Shown here: positions 27,050 through 40,700 of the stretch, piece by piece
How the letters are laid out: every line of letters begins with the position of its first letter
Numbering within the stretch: the first letter of the stretch is position 1
Origin: Apis mellifera
Lineage: Eukaryota; Arthropoda; Insecta; Hymenoptera; Apidae
Length of the DNA stretch: 64,000 bases
Reading direction: 5' to 3'
Assembly (NCBI RefSeq): GCF_003254395.2
Contig: NC_037645.1
Location: forward strand, 7,501,229 to 7,565,228
Program-made: the position numbers and the translations under genes
The notes under the pieces: model-generated
What the model saw: only the letters and a program-made list of their open reading frames with translations
Told to the model about the DNA's origin: nothing
Databases searched by the model: none

Positions 27050-27430
27050 AATTTTGCAAATTTGAAAAATTAAATTCGTAAACAGAAATTGAAAAATTTC
27101 CATATAATAATAAATTTTTACGGGGTTTATCAATCGAAGAATATTGCATAATAACTTTGCAAATTTGAAAATTGAATAAATTCACTTGAATAATAAACTT
27201 TTATTCGCACAATCGAATAAATATTCGACGAGATTTATTATAGAATATTATTGCGTAGTGTAACATTGTGCAAGTTTGAAAATTAAATAAACAAAAATTT
27301 ACGCCGAATAAAATTTTATTATTCGCGCGTATAATCGTAAATATTCGACAAGATTTATTATAGAATATCGCATAGGTGAAATTTGAAAATTTAAATTCAA
27401 TTCGAACTTCAATAAACTTTTATTCGTATA
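27050..27430. repeat. Degenerate tandem repeat just upstream of AChE exon A
   Basis: The anchor GCAAATTTGAAAATT recurs near 27056, 27159, 27270 and (as GAAATTTGAAAATT) 27378, a period of 103-111 bp. Units share GATTTATTATAGAATAT and ACTTTTATTCG. It ends about 175 bp before the exon acceptor. Confidence 0.75.
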
Positions 27431-27605
27431 CACCCTAACGTGTACAAATCTCTGTATAATTTATGTATATATATATAATTTCTATAATTTATATATATAA
27501 TTTCTATATTTATATAATATAATTTCTCTTAATTTCTAAAAACTCAACTCCTTCCGCGGAGAAATAATTTCCCTCATTAACGAGTGAAAAATATTTCTGT
27601 TTCAG

Positions 27606-27758
27606 TACACGGACTGGGAGGAGGTGTACAACGGGTATATTTACCAAAAAATGGTCGCGGACGTGGTTGGCGACTACTTCTTCATCTGTCCCTCGATCCA
27701 TTTCGCCCAATTGTTCGCCGATCGTGGCATGAAGGTCTACTACTACTTCTTCACGCAA
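27606..27758 (+). CDS. AChE-2: AChE exon A (first visible coding exon, 51 codons)
   Basis: The acceptor is a pyrimidine-rich run ending TTTCAG at 27605. The frame opens YTDWEEVYNG and ends KVYYYFFTQ. It contains VGDYFFICPS, whose Cys pairs in this family with the Cys of exon C. The donor is CAA|GTAGGT at 27759. A second GT (GTAACG) lies 4 nt further on, but using it would break the frame of exon B, so the first is chosen. Exon starts and ends in phase 0. The upstream exon that should carry the acidic triad member was not found. Confidence 0.92.
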
Positions 27759-27833
27759 GTAGGTAACGCTTTTTCCCCTCACGTGTTGCTGTGCTACAGG
27801 GGAGGGGATGGCGCGTCACGTGAAAGGTGGCCG

Positions 27834-27890
<57 letters not shown>

Positions 27891-30194
27891 AAAGGGACTC
27901 TATTATATTATAGCCTGACATTTCCACGAGACGAAAAGTCACGTGGAGCGGATAATGATAACGCGGCTCTAACGTGATTCCCTCTCTTTAACGAACCTGC
28001 TTGTTGTTCCTTTTAATATATGGCGTGCACGTTTTCCACGTGCTCGTGCTTAAATCCTTTTTTTAATTTATTTTATTAAGTATTTATATATATATGGGTT
28101 TGGGGGATCGATTTTAGGAGTCGAGATAAATTGAAAATTCAGGCTCAATTCAATTGAGTTGTGAATAATTTGAGAAAAGTTTGAATAGGGATTTTTTTAA
28201 GTAGAATATATTGGCGATCGGTCAGCCGAGTGAATTTATAAATAATATGGATCAACTATGGAATTTCTTTTTCTTTAATTCTTTTCTGGATAATTATTCT
28301 TGATGCTACGACATATTATATGGGATATATAAGTTTGATTCAAGAGGAAATCGAAAGAAGAAGATTTATGGGGTGTTTAAGTAGAACATCTGACTTTACT
28401 GACTCGGTCAGCAAGTAGTATAGATAAACGAATGACGACTAAAGATCAAATACAGTGCATTTTCTTTTATTTTTGCCCATATTCTGAATTTATTGAACAA
28501 TTTTACACAAATATTTCCTTAATAAACCGATAAAAAGTAATTTGAATTAAAATATTGTGTAAAATGTGTTACCAAAAAATTAAAAGATAAAAAGACACGT
28601 TTCTTATATCTTGGATGTTTATTCGCATTGGCCAAAAGATGGCAAAATATTTATAAAAAGACAGAGGGAGGCAAAAATTAAATATTTCATAAAAAAAAAA
28701 GAAAGAGAATGGAGCAGGTAAAGATAGAACTAGCGTGGAGTAACGCAGCCATTAGTGCCATGAGACATGGTGATCGTAGATTTATGATGGCCGTGCCAGC
28801 TCGAAAGTGAAAATATTAAAAGTAAAAGTGGTGTTCGTGCAAAATATTTTTCAGTTCGTGCAACAACCATTCCATTTATGAATTTATTATTACAACGACG
28901 GGGAATTAGAAAGGGAAGGAAAATTGAAATTATACATATATTCCAGTGGAATATTATTTAAATACGAATTTACGATCTTGAAACTTGTTATAATATTATT
29001 TAAACAAAAAAAAAAGGGAAGAAATGATAACAATAAACATCCAATATTGCATGGATAAACATAATTATTGAGCTTGCGTTAAGACTAATTTGCATAATTT
29101 ATCGAGTAGATATTTCGAATTATCTACTAATAATAATTTGTTATTCCACCAAGCTGAAACTGTAATATTTTAATTATTATCTCGCATCTGTTGATAATTC
29201 TATATTTGCTTGTTTATTATTCATGTACAATCTTGTTGTTGCGAATAACAATTTTAACGAAAGGAATGGAATCTGAGTGACCGGAGAAGTCGAATATAAC
29301 GAATATATTTTACTTTGAATTATATTATATACCGCGTAGAGAAATGTGGAGAGGGAAGAAAATTTATTTATTTATTTATTTAACCAGCAGAAAGAAAATT
29401 CAATTAACTACGAAACAAAAACTGTGTAAAATTCGTTTCAAAATTCGCAACGTTTAAAAATTTCCTGTTTTTCCTTTGTTTAAAAAAGAATATTTTTTTT
29501 TTCCTTTTTCTTTTATATAAATTTCAATCAACATTTTTACCATAATGACGAAAATCAGTAAAAAAATTTCTTCCAGTTGGAAATTAAAACCAAACTGTAT
29601 TGATATCGATAACCATTTCTACAAATCACCAATCAACGTGTTTTCAATCCTGGAAAAATTTATTCATTTTTCTTTTTCTCCTCCTCTCTTTCCATTTGTC
29701 AACCATGAACGAAGTCAGCCATTCGAATATTTCTTCTGCATTCCCAAAAAAAAAAAGAATAATAATAATAATAATTTCTTCTTCTTCAAAGGATAGCAAA
29801 TTCGAATATTTCTTCTGCATTTCCTTTCCAAAAAAAAAAAAAGAATAATAATAATAATTTCAAAGGATTCTTCAAAGCAAAACTCCAATAAACTCACTCG
29901 AATAAACTTGTATATTATAAGAGATTATCATCGTTGATCGTCGCGTTTATGCGGTATATAAATCGATATATAATATTTGAAAGCTCGATCTCAAGAGTTT
30001 CTCAAAGGGAGAGAAACTTGAAGGAACGATTCTAGAAATCCTCTTCCAGGTTATTAGATTCTTACCTCTCTCTCTCTCTCTCGCTCTTTTTCTCTGTCTC
30101 TCCTTCTCTCACTCTGGTAAGAAATCGTAATTTCTTCGTTCCGCATGGTTAAACCTTTCTGTGGCCAAGCTACTTGAGTTTATCACGAAATATC

Positions 30195-30229
<35 letters not shown>

Positions 30230-33200
30230 CACAAAGTTATAAAGGCCGACATACACGACTCGTCGGCAAACTGGAGAAGAACTCCTTGAACTTTCATCGG
30301 CTCTTTAGCTCTCGGGGAGCGACATTAGAGTTTCACGATTTATGGAACGTTCAACGAGGATGTTATGAGCTTTTGGGCGGACGTATCGTGATGGATGAAG
30401 GAGTGAAGCAAGTTGGAGAAGAAATATAACAAACGTGGAAACGTTTTAACTTTCAGGGGAGGGTTCAGGCGAGTGACACCTTCAAGGATAATTATAATTT
30501 GATGTGTGTATTCAATCTTGCAATCTTAAATCCGATTTTGAGAGGAGAAATAAGTCTGTAAGTGTTGGATTTTATGTGGTTGAAAGACTGTATGAGGTGG
30601 ATGAAGTTTAAGTTGGAAGAAATATAAAGAAATTTAGGATAAGTGAAATGTAATTTTAATTTTAAGGTTGAAAATAAGTTAAAGATCTATCTTACTCAGC
30701 TGAGATGGATAAAATGTAAATTTAAAGAAATGGAACAAGTGAAATTTTAACTTGGATAAGTTTTTAACTTAGATTTTAAAGAAAAAACGAATAAAAAGTT
30801 CTCCTGTCTTAGGTTCTTGACTTGCAAGTAAATCTAATCTTGAATAAATCTATAAATGTAAATCTTAAAGTTGAAGGAAGAATAAGTTAAAGATCCAACT
30901 TAGATCTTAAAAATGACGTATACGAGGTGGATGAAGTTTAAATTGGAAGAAATATAAAGAAATTTAGGATAAGTGAAATGTAATTTTAATTTTAAGGTTG
31001 AAGGAAAAATAAAAATTAAAGATCTATCTTACTCAACTGAGATAGATAAAGTGTAAGTTTGAAGAAATGGAACAAGTGAAATTTTAATTTGGATAAGTTT
31101 TTAACTTAGATTTTAAGAAAAAACAAGTAAAAAGTTCTCCCATCTTAGGTTCTTGAGTTTTTAACTTGCAAATAAATCTAATCTTGAATAAAGAATAAGT
31201 CTGTAAGTGTAAGTCTTAAAGTTGAAGAAAGAATAAGTTGGAGATCCAACTTAGGTCTTAGATGTGACGTATCGAGATGGATGAAGTGTGAGTTGGAAGA
31301 AATGTAATTCTAAGGAAGGATAAATGGAAGATTTAATTTAAGTCTAATTAAAACTTTGCAATTAAATCTAATCTCAGAGTTAAAAAAAAAAAAAGAAGAA
31401 GCATATAAACTCAATTCTTTAACGTTGAAAGAAGGATAAGTGAAAGGATTAACTGAGATTTACTTTGATCTTCCAAATCTAATTTCGAAACTGAAACAAA
31501 GAATAATTACGTTGATGATAAGAAACGAATAATATAAATTCTTATATTAAGAAGAGAATGAGCGAAAGATCTAGCTTCAATTTGATTTGATTAAATCTAA
31601 TCTTGGAGTTGAAAAGGAATAAGTAAAAATATTTATCTCCAAGAATTCATTGAGACTTAATTTCCACCAAAATTCAGATTCAATCTTGGAATCTGGGAAA
31701 AAGAAAAGGCAGAATACAGAGTTAATTTGATCTTGAGAATTAAAAAGGATGTTAAAAGATCTAATTCCAACCAAAACCAGTCCTAATCCCAGGTTTAATC
31801 TCGAGATTGGAAGAAAAAGAAACCCTGCAATGACTTAATTTAGACCACGATCAGATCTAATCCTAATCCCAAATCAAGGAAAGAACGAAACAATTTTAAC
31901 AATTCAGAAAAAAATCTAATTAAAAGATTAAAACCCAAACCCTTGCATTTCACTCTCGCATACCTGGATGAATCGATCTGATCAAAATCAAAAAGAGAAA
32001 ATGGATGATACTCTTCAAACTTTTACCATCCAAAAACTCCTCCAGTGTTTCATTTCCATGAAATTCCTTCCTCCACGTGTGCGCCTCATTTTCATGGAAA
32101 AGCAGCTCGATTTCTGGAACTAACTGAAACGTGAAATGCGGACATAAACGGAATGTTGAGAGCCGAGTAATTAAGGGAGGAGGTAATTTATCAGGGAACG
32201 ATGGTTGGAAGCAAAAGGGGATGTCATTACTCATGCGCGGCCCACCGTAATCTTAATAACGATTTCGCCACCAGGTTGCCCTTCCTTTAACTCGTTTCCC
32301 ACCCCCTTCCCTCTTCGCCACGCTTTCAAACTTTCTTCACCCCTTGATCTCTTTCTTTCAAAGAAGGAAGCAGCACGGTTAATTGGTCGATCTATGAGTT
32401 TCTGGAAGGTTTATTCTCGAACCTCGAGCAGGGATGTGGTTTTGATTAAAAGGATCGAATGATACGAAACAATGGCTCGTCTTTCCATTCTTCCTCTGCC
32501 TTCCTCCTTTTTCCTTTTACGAATTTCTCGAAACTTTGAATAATAAAACGACGCTGGGACTCGCTCTTCTCTAGTTTCTCGTTCGTTCTCGAACTCGATA
32601 AGGGAGAAAAATTAAAGGTGACCTTTTTTTTTTTTTTTTTTTTTAGGAAAGAAGTCGTAAGTTTCCCTTTGGCAAGGGTCGAAACAAGTTCAAAGCCGAT
32701 AAGTGGGTCAGAAAATACGTGGAAAAAGGAATGGAAACGAAATAGTAGCCGCTTAGTAGTCGTAGAAACTACGCGTGTATATCTGTCGCTTCGAAACTCG
32801 AAACACATTTCGTCCATCAGCGTACGCTGATTTCCTAGCTTTCGACTCGTCACGTGACAAAAAATTCATAGAACTCTCCCTTCCTTATCGACGCGTATCC
32901 TAACCTGTACCACCGAAGATCGTAGAAAAGTTTCCAAAGGTTGAAGAAAAATACCGTGTATCTCAATAATTCGTTTCTCATTCGAAAAGAGAGTTAAAAT
33001 GTATCTAGATATAGAAGACAATTTATTTTCAAACGTTCGTTTATCGAAAGATCATTTTTTTCTTTTCGAGCATCTGCGAAAGAAATGATAATGGCGACCA
33101 AGGAATAAATCACATCCGTTTCCTTTTGAATCGAGGGGGGCGATTAGCCGACGAGATTAATGGAAATGAGACACGAGGCTTGCTTGAAAGCCTCCTTTCA

Positions 33201-36200
33201 GACCGAATCTCTTTTCACCATGGTGGGGTTTTTCTTGCTGCTAAACTTCATTATCGACCGAGCCAGATCGCGCTCCACGATTTCTCGCGAAGCCGCTATT
33301 CATTGATCGGTGTTGGAAAGCAAGATTGAAAGGAATGAATCCAAGCTATCCAAAGGTTCAACGACTATTGACAGCCGTGGCGTGGAATCGTTTCTTGAAA
33401 AGAAAATCCGGTGGAAAAACTGGTTGGACCATCGGATTTGTGGCGTTATTAATGATGAAAAGAGGCATTTGGACTGTCTTTAACGAAAATGGATATAATT
33501 CCTTGAGAATTGTGGAATATAAAAACTAATTTTTCAAGGTAAAGGCGAATTTACATTCTTTCATTTTAGATATTCAAAAAAATAAAGTGAATTTACAGTT
33601 GTGTGATTCAATTAATTAATTCTTATCATAATTTCAAGTGAATTTAGATTTAAATGTGCGATTATTGAATTTAAGTTTATATCTGTAAATATAATTTGTT
33701 CCACTCGATCATTTTTAACGTTCACTTTGAACAAAATGCAAGTGGAAGCAATCTTTCATTGTTCACCATCCATAGAATGCGTATCCAGAGTGAAAAATCT
33801 AAATTCGCCTTTAAGGAACGAATGAAAAGTCAGAAGTGTTTAAGTAGAGCATATCGGCAATTGGTCAGTACGAAAATCGATAGTAAGTAGTATGAATTAA
33901 CCATAATAAATAAATCATCAATGATCGATTTTTCGTTTTTATTCTTTTATGAATTTGATTTAATTTTTCATTTTGTCAAGATTGACGATAAAGAAATTTT
34001 TTTTAAAAAATATTTTTGCAAAGTGCAAATATTTTTTTAACGTGAAAAGAATAACAATTGTGTGATTTTTAAACGTGTTGTAGGAAACAAGTGAACTCGA
34101 TTAAAAAATACTCAACAAGCGTTTAATATTGAAGCAGCATAACGAAATTTCTACTATCCATCTGTTGGGTATTATCGATCCTCATATCATTATGCTCGCC
34201 CCTGAGTTTCCCTTTGGTCGATCTTCATCCCCACTCCAGTCTCTCTTTGTCCCACTGTTGCCTTTGTAATTTTAAACATCGTTAAAATTAACGACGTTTA
34301 TCGAACAGAATTACTGCCATAACGACAATAGTACATTCATAAACTTTCCTCGTTTATTCCTTTAATTTGGACAAAATATCAAAATTTGTTTTTTTTTTCT
34401 TCTTTTTGAACATTAAAATTCAAATTTTTCTTCCTTTCTGAAATATTGAATCATTTCATAAGAATTTTCAGAAGCTCATCTGAAAGAAAATATAATTTCA
34501 TTAAAATTAAATATATCTAATTCAATAATTAAATTCAATCAAACACAAAATTTAAAAATTCATTTCTTGAGAATTCAAATTTTTCTCCTTCATTTCTGAA
34601 AGATTAGATTATTCTGAAAGTTTGAGATGATTTGAAGAAAAACACAATTCCATTGAAAATAATTTCCATAATTATTTCCGATTAAATTCAATCAGATCAA
34701 ATTTTTTACATTTACCAAAATATATCACAAGATCGTTAATCTCTCTTCCTATAAAAGTTCTCGAGTCGGTCGAGTGAAAGAAAAAAATGGTAGTTTCTTT
34801 TTCTTCCCTTTCTTTCTTTTTTCTTTTTTTATTTTTCAAGAAGCTTTTCATTCTTCTTTCTTATGAATCATAATTTTTCTGATAAGAAGTTAATCAAAAT
34901 GCAAAAACCAAGTCTCGAGTTGAGAAAAATGCAAAAATTTTTGGATCGTTTAAATTCACGACTAACAATAAGAGTTAGAAACTATATTTCCAGTTTCCAA
35001 ACATTTTAAATCCACGACGAATTTTCACGATGATTCAATATTATTCCTTCATCTAATATCAAAATATCCTTCCCTCAAAATATTTCCACGAGTTTAGAAA
35101 TCTTTATTTCATCGTTGCAATAAACTGATGATTTCGAGGTAAAGAGGCGCGAACAAATAACCTCCAAGACGTAGAAACGATTCTTTTTTTTTTTTCACCT
35201 ATTCAGAGACAACGCTGTTTCACGTCTCATCACTCAAAAAAAAAGAAAAAAAAGATCGAGCACTCGACTTTAACAGTCTCTCGGTGTCGTATGAAAGTTC
35301 GATGGCGATTTCAAAACTTTTTCCACGACTCGATGCTCGAGGTGAAAGGTGATCCAAGTTTTTCAGAAAAACTTGTCGATGCGATCGTTCGAGGAGGTGT
35401 GGAGCAGTTTGTCGCGGCTTTGTGGAACGGTTGTCGATTGAAAACCTAGACCCTACCTAGGAAAACACTTCAACTCATATCTAAACGAAACTTCTTCTCT
35501 CCGATGCTTGGCGAGCGAGATTTTCGATGAGCTCTCTCTCTCTCTTTCTACATCGTCGTTTGATTAGATAGAAATTTTTTTAGGAGTTTTTTAGAGACTG
35601 ATTGAAAAATCGTGGAAAATTCGGGGATAAATCCAGTAACTTTTCACTTTTCGTGTTAACATCCACGATATAAAAAATTGTTTGAATATCAATCGAATAT
35701 CGTGTTGCTTGTATATTTTTTCAAATTTTCAATTTGATATTTTGATTTTTTGTTTTTTTTTACACAAATAAATGGTTATAGCGTTACGACAGTTTGTTTA
35801 ATTTTCACATGTTTGGAGTTACTCCATAACAATATGGCGGCTGGTGCGATACTAGCGCCACGTGCGTATTAAGTATCAGAATCCAATATATCGAAATCGA
35901 ATATATTTACAACAATGCATATCATCGATGAAGAATACTAATTAATTTTTCTCAAATTATTGTAATATTACATTATTAATTTATCTGCCCAAGCTTTCAC
36001 ATTTAAAAAAAAAGTACAAGAGCAAAAAGAAAAGAAAAAGAAAAACCAACGTCAATTGTCGAAATTCTAACTTTGTCGCAATATCCGCCGCAAATAACAC
36101 GACGTCAATAAATACATTTTTCTCGTACTCTTCTCTCTCTCTGACCCTCACAGTCGGAGGTCACGATTTCCTCCCTCGATTCGGGGGAGGGAAAACACGC

Positions 36201-36321
36201 GAGGAGAAAGAGGAACCTTTTATTTTTATCCTCTTCCATTCTGTGTCAATTAAGGATCAACGGATAATTCGGTCCGACCTCGAACAGGTCGAATTTAATT
36301 CCATCCTAAAGTCCATCCCCT

Positions 36322-36384
<63 letters not shown>

Positions 36385-37715
36385 TTCTCTCTCTCTCTTT
36401 CTCTCTCTCTCTGTCTTTCGATAGTGGTTGAGTCGAGATCCTATTGTGTCGGATTTTCCAACCCCGTCCGTTTTAGAAGTTCGTCGGGACGTCGTCGTCG
36501 TCGTCGTCGGTCGGTCGGTATTATGCACGGATTCCCAGTTATTTCCGTCGTATCTGGCCGGGATTTAAGAATACAGGCCGTGGCTGAATCAATAAATGGC
36601 CCAGTTGATAACACGGCCCCACCAATTGGGAGGATATACCTCGTCGCCCCTATTTCCTGCCTGCGCGAAAATAGACGAAGAAATCCTTGCTAGATATACG
36701 CGATACGTTTTCCTTCTCATTGTGGAATCTTAGCCGCCTCTATTCTCGTCCTATTCTACTTATTCCTGTCGCGTTCGTTTTTCCGATCCCTCGATGATGG
36801 AAACTTGGTTCGAATATTTTTTTTTTTTTTTGTTAGCAAGTGGAATCGTTCTTCGTCTGAGGAAATTGGAATTTTTTTTTTCATTGTGGGATTTTGGTTT
36901 TTTTTTTTTTTGGTTGGAATAGGTGATATTGTTCGCTTATATTTATTATTTTATTATAGGAATGGAGAATATAATCGTATAGAGTTTAAATTTGTTGCTG
37001 TGAGAATGGAGAAGACTGTAAAAGTAATTTTGATTTTCTTCGAATCAATGGAATATTCTTCATCACGTGTATAAAGAAAGAGTTTCTTTTTTAAATGAAA
37101 ACTAATTTTATGTAGCCTTATGTAGATATCGAAACATGTCCCGATGCATTTATTTAAGTGATGGGTTTAAGTCAATAGAAATGGAGAAGTTCTACGTGGA
37201 ACTCTTTAAAAATTTTGAAACTTTTTTTTCTTGGGATATTCTTCGTCATATGTATATGATAACGAGAGAGTTAAGTTTTTTTTAAATGAAAACTAATTTT
37301 ATATATATAGATGTCGAAGCATTGATTTAAGTGATGGGTTTAAATCAAGAAAAGTTCTATGTGGAACTCTTTAAAAATGATTTTGGAATTTTATTTCCTT
37401 GGAATATTCTTCGTCATGAGAGTGTTAAGTTTCTTTTTTAAATGAAAACTAATTTTATATAATCTGTAGATATCGAAGCATGTTGCATTGATTTAAGTGA
37501 TGGGTTTAAGTCAAGAGAAGTTCTATGTGAAATTCTTTAAAAATGATTTTGAAACTTTTTTTCCTTGTAATATTCTTCGTCATGAGAGAGTTAAGTTTCT
37601 TTTTTAAATGAAAATTAATTTTACGTAGCTTATAGATATCGAAGCATGTTGTATTGATTTAAGTGATGGGTTTAAGTCAATGGTTTGCATGAAGTTGAAA
37701 TATCACTTTCAACTT

Positions 37716-37767
<52 letters not shown>

Positions 37768-40700
37768 TATATATTTCTAATATATTTATTAATAAAATAA
37801 AATGCATTCTCTACTTTTGTGGAGAAACTTTTTGCACAGATGATACGAATATCTGTAGAAAGTGTATTGGTCGTCAGACAATTAACAAACACCAATGTCT
37901 AGGTCGAAGATAAACACGATAGATCCGTGATCGCAAACAATGTGATTTAAACAACATGGTGCCCACGTGTTTGCTCAATCCCCTTATCGATTAACAAATA
38001 CAATCGCGTAGCTATTCAAAAAAAAAAAAAAAAAGAAAAACAAGAAAAAAAGAAAAAGATCGCAGACACGTGTTTTAAAACAGAAATACGGTCGAAATTT
38101 TAAATATTAGCACGTAATACTAGGTGTGTGAAAAGAAAAAGTTTATATAAGTTCATCAAATAGAAAACTAAAAGAAAAGGATATAAAACATTCGACAAAG
38201 TAAAGATCGATAATGAAAAGAAACTGAGATCCGATCTTCGTAATAAATTTTTATAAAGAACTGTAAATAAAGAAATTTATTTATTTGTATCATTTTAATT
38301 TACAATTTACCAGCAAAATAAGTTTATTATTCAAAAGAATAATAATTATAGAGAGAAAAAAAAAAATTCGATTTACTTTCTATCCCATTTTTCCTACTCT
38401 TTTTTCCTCAATACTGTCACAACCATGTTTCATGAATTTTTAAATTTTCCATCTCGTCGAAAATCTCTTCAAAATTATACGATGGATCGTTCTCAAGCAT
38501 CAAAAGAAAATATCCTACGTTAACTATCGATCCTCTTATTTTATAAAAAAGTAATAAAGGAATTAATTATCTTTCCCTTACTTTTCTTATTTTTCTCTAA
38601 AAATAAAAAATAAAAGACAATTTTTCAAATTCCATTTTCCACGAAATTTCAGTTTCAAGTTTCGTGACTCGATCTCGAGCATCAAATTAATTAATCTCCC
38701 GTTTAAAACATCCCCATCCACATCATACTTGGAAACAACTATAAAATCGAACGAAAGAATTCCCCCAAATTAACAAATCCGTCTGGATTCCGTTCAAATT
38801 GAACAGATCTCTTCTCTGTCCCCTCCTCCTTTAAATAGGAATTAAAAAAACCGATCGCAACGAAGAGTTGAAAAGATGGAATCCCGAACGAGAAAGGCCA
38901 AGGTGTTCGAAGGGGGGAGGGGGAGAGGGTTTTGGCGGAAGTTGACGGCATTGTAGTAGACGTCAACTGGGCAAAGCGTATTCACGGGGACGAGCGCGTT
39001 CAATTTCCAACGATTCCGAGCCGGGCCACAATTTTCCCCTAGGCCCGAGGCGATAAAGCGCCCTCTGCGCGATGAGATTTGCCTCGAGGCGAGTGATGGG
39101 TTTAAGCGATATTTTATAATATCGGTGACGAGCGATGTCATGCGGATTCCTTATTATTGCATGGATTATTATTTGTGAGACGAACTTTCGTGAAAAAGCA
39201 TTTTTCGTGTCTTTGATTTTAGTTTGATGTGAGTCGTTCAATATAAAGTGGTTAATATGCGTAGATATTTTGAATTTTATGAGTATCTTTTTGTACGGAA
39301 TCATTGTTGCGTTAAAATGGTTCGATTGAATTACTCGTCTATACAGAGAATGCTTTAAATTTACTTGAAATTATTTTGAACCAAATAGACGACGAGTAAA
39401 GATGCGAAGTCTCGTATGTGATCCTTAAGACTATTTGGAATTATTTTAAATCGTGTACTTTGTTTCGTTCAAATTTCATCGTACAAGAGACTCAAGACCA
39501 CGAGGAATTAATTTGAATCGAGTAGAGATTCTTAAACCCATCACTCGAAATAAATTTCACGCTTAAAATTATTTGGAATTATTTCAAATCGTCCAAATTT
39601 CATCGTACAAAGGACTCAAGACCATAAGGAATTAATTTGAATCGAGTAGAGATTCTTAAACCCATCACTCGAAATAAGTCTCACACTTAAAATTAATTGG
39701 AATTATTTCAAATCGTCTAAATTTCATCGTACAAGGGATTCAAGACCATAAGGAATTAATTTGAATCGAATAAAGATTCTTAAACATCAACAATCACTCG
39801 AAATAAATCTCACATTTAAAATTATCTGAAATTATTTCAAATCGTGTACTTTGTTTCGTCCAAATTTCATCGTACAAGGGACTCAAAAGGAATTAATTTG
39901 AATCGAATAGAGATTCTTAATAAATCTCATTTAAAATTATCTAAAATTATTTCAATCGTGTAGTTTCGTCCAAATTTCATCGTAATTATTTTGAATCATA
40001 ATTGACGAATACGAGATACAAGGCAATTCAAGAGACCTTAAACCCATCGCTCGTCTCCGGATGTATATTTGTTCCATTCAATATAACTGGGATTACTTTG
40101 AATTAGAGATTCGAAACAGATCCAACCGGCTCTTAAACCCATCACTCGCTCCGAGAGGCGAAACTCTCATCGTGTAAGGAACGCTTTAAACACGGTACGC
40201 GTCTCGAGGCAAGAAACATTTCTTGGTTCCTACGTAACCCGTTGACGCTTCGTTGATCCTCCAAAGCTACTGTATTTCACCACGGAAGCGCTATATTAGA
40301 ATAATTCCAGTTTCCAGTAGACACCTGGGCATCTCGAGCAAACGCGCCGCTCCCCTTGTTCGTCGGTTAATACCGCTGCTGTTAATCTTCCTCGGTCGCC
40401 TTCTTTTTAATTAATTCATTGCAGTCAAATGGATATTCAATAAACTGACAGTAACGATAGTTGACAACCTGGTTACGTTATTATATAGACTGGCAGGTAA
40501 CCTGTTTTCGTTACCCGCAGAATAAGACGGATGTGGGTTATTGACCCAGTTGTTACGTAGATTAGGTTAGGTTTTGATCAAATTTAAATTAATCGATAAA
40601 CGTTTCAGCAGATTTTATTTTTTTTTTTTTTTTTTTTTTAGCAATTTGAATTAACAATGGAATGCATAAAATCTTCAATCCCGTCGTGTTTTTAGGTTAG

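Larger units (their letters stand above)
1..27605 (+). other. Presumed AChE-2 intron or 5' region, no supported coding exon
   Basis: No segment here reads as the missing cholinesterase blocks (oxyanion-hole Gly-Gly-Gly region, GESAG serine elbow, acidic triad region). If the upstream exons lie before the window, this is one intron of more than 27 kb. The content is AT-rich spacer, tandem arrays, islands of higher GC and two transposon- or organelle-derived pieces, listed separately. Very short exons could be missed by eye. Confidence 0.55.

Noticed and set aside
27759..27766. Second GT donor four bases after the exon A donor
   Set aside because: Its use would shift the frame of exon B, where the conserved WGEWMGVLHGDE block needs phase 0.
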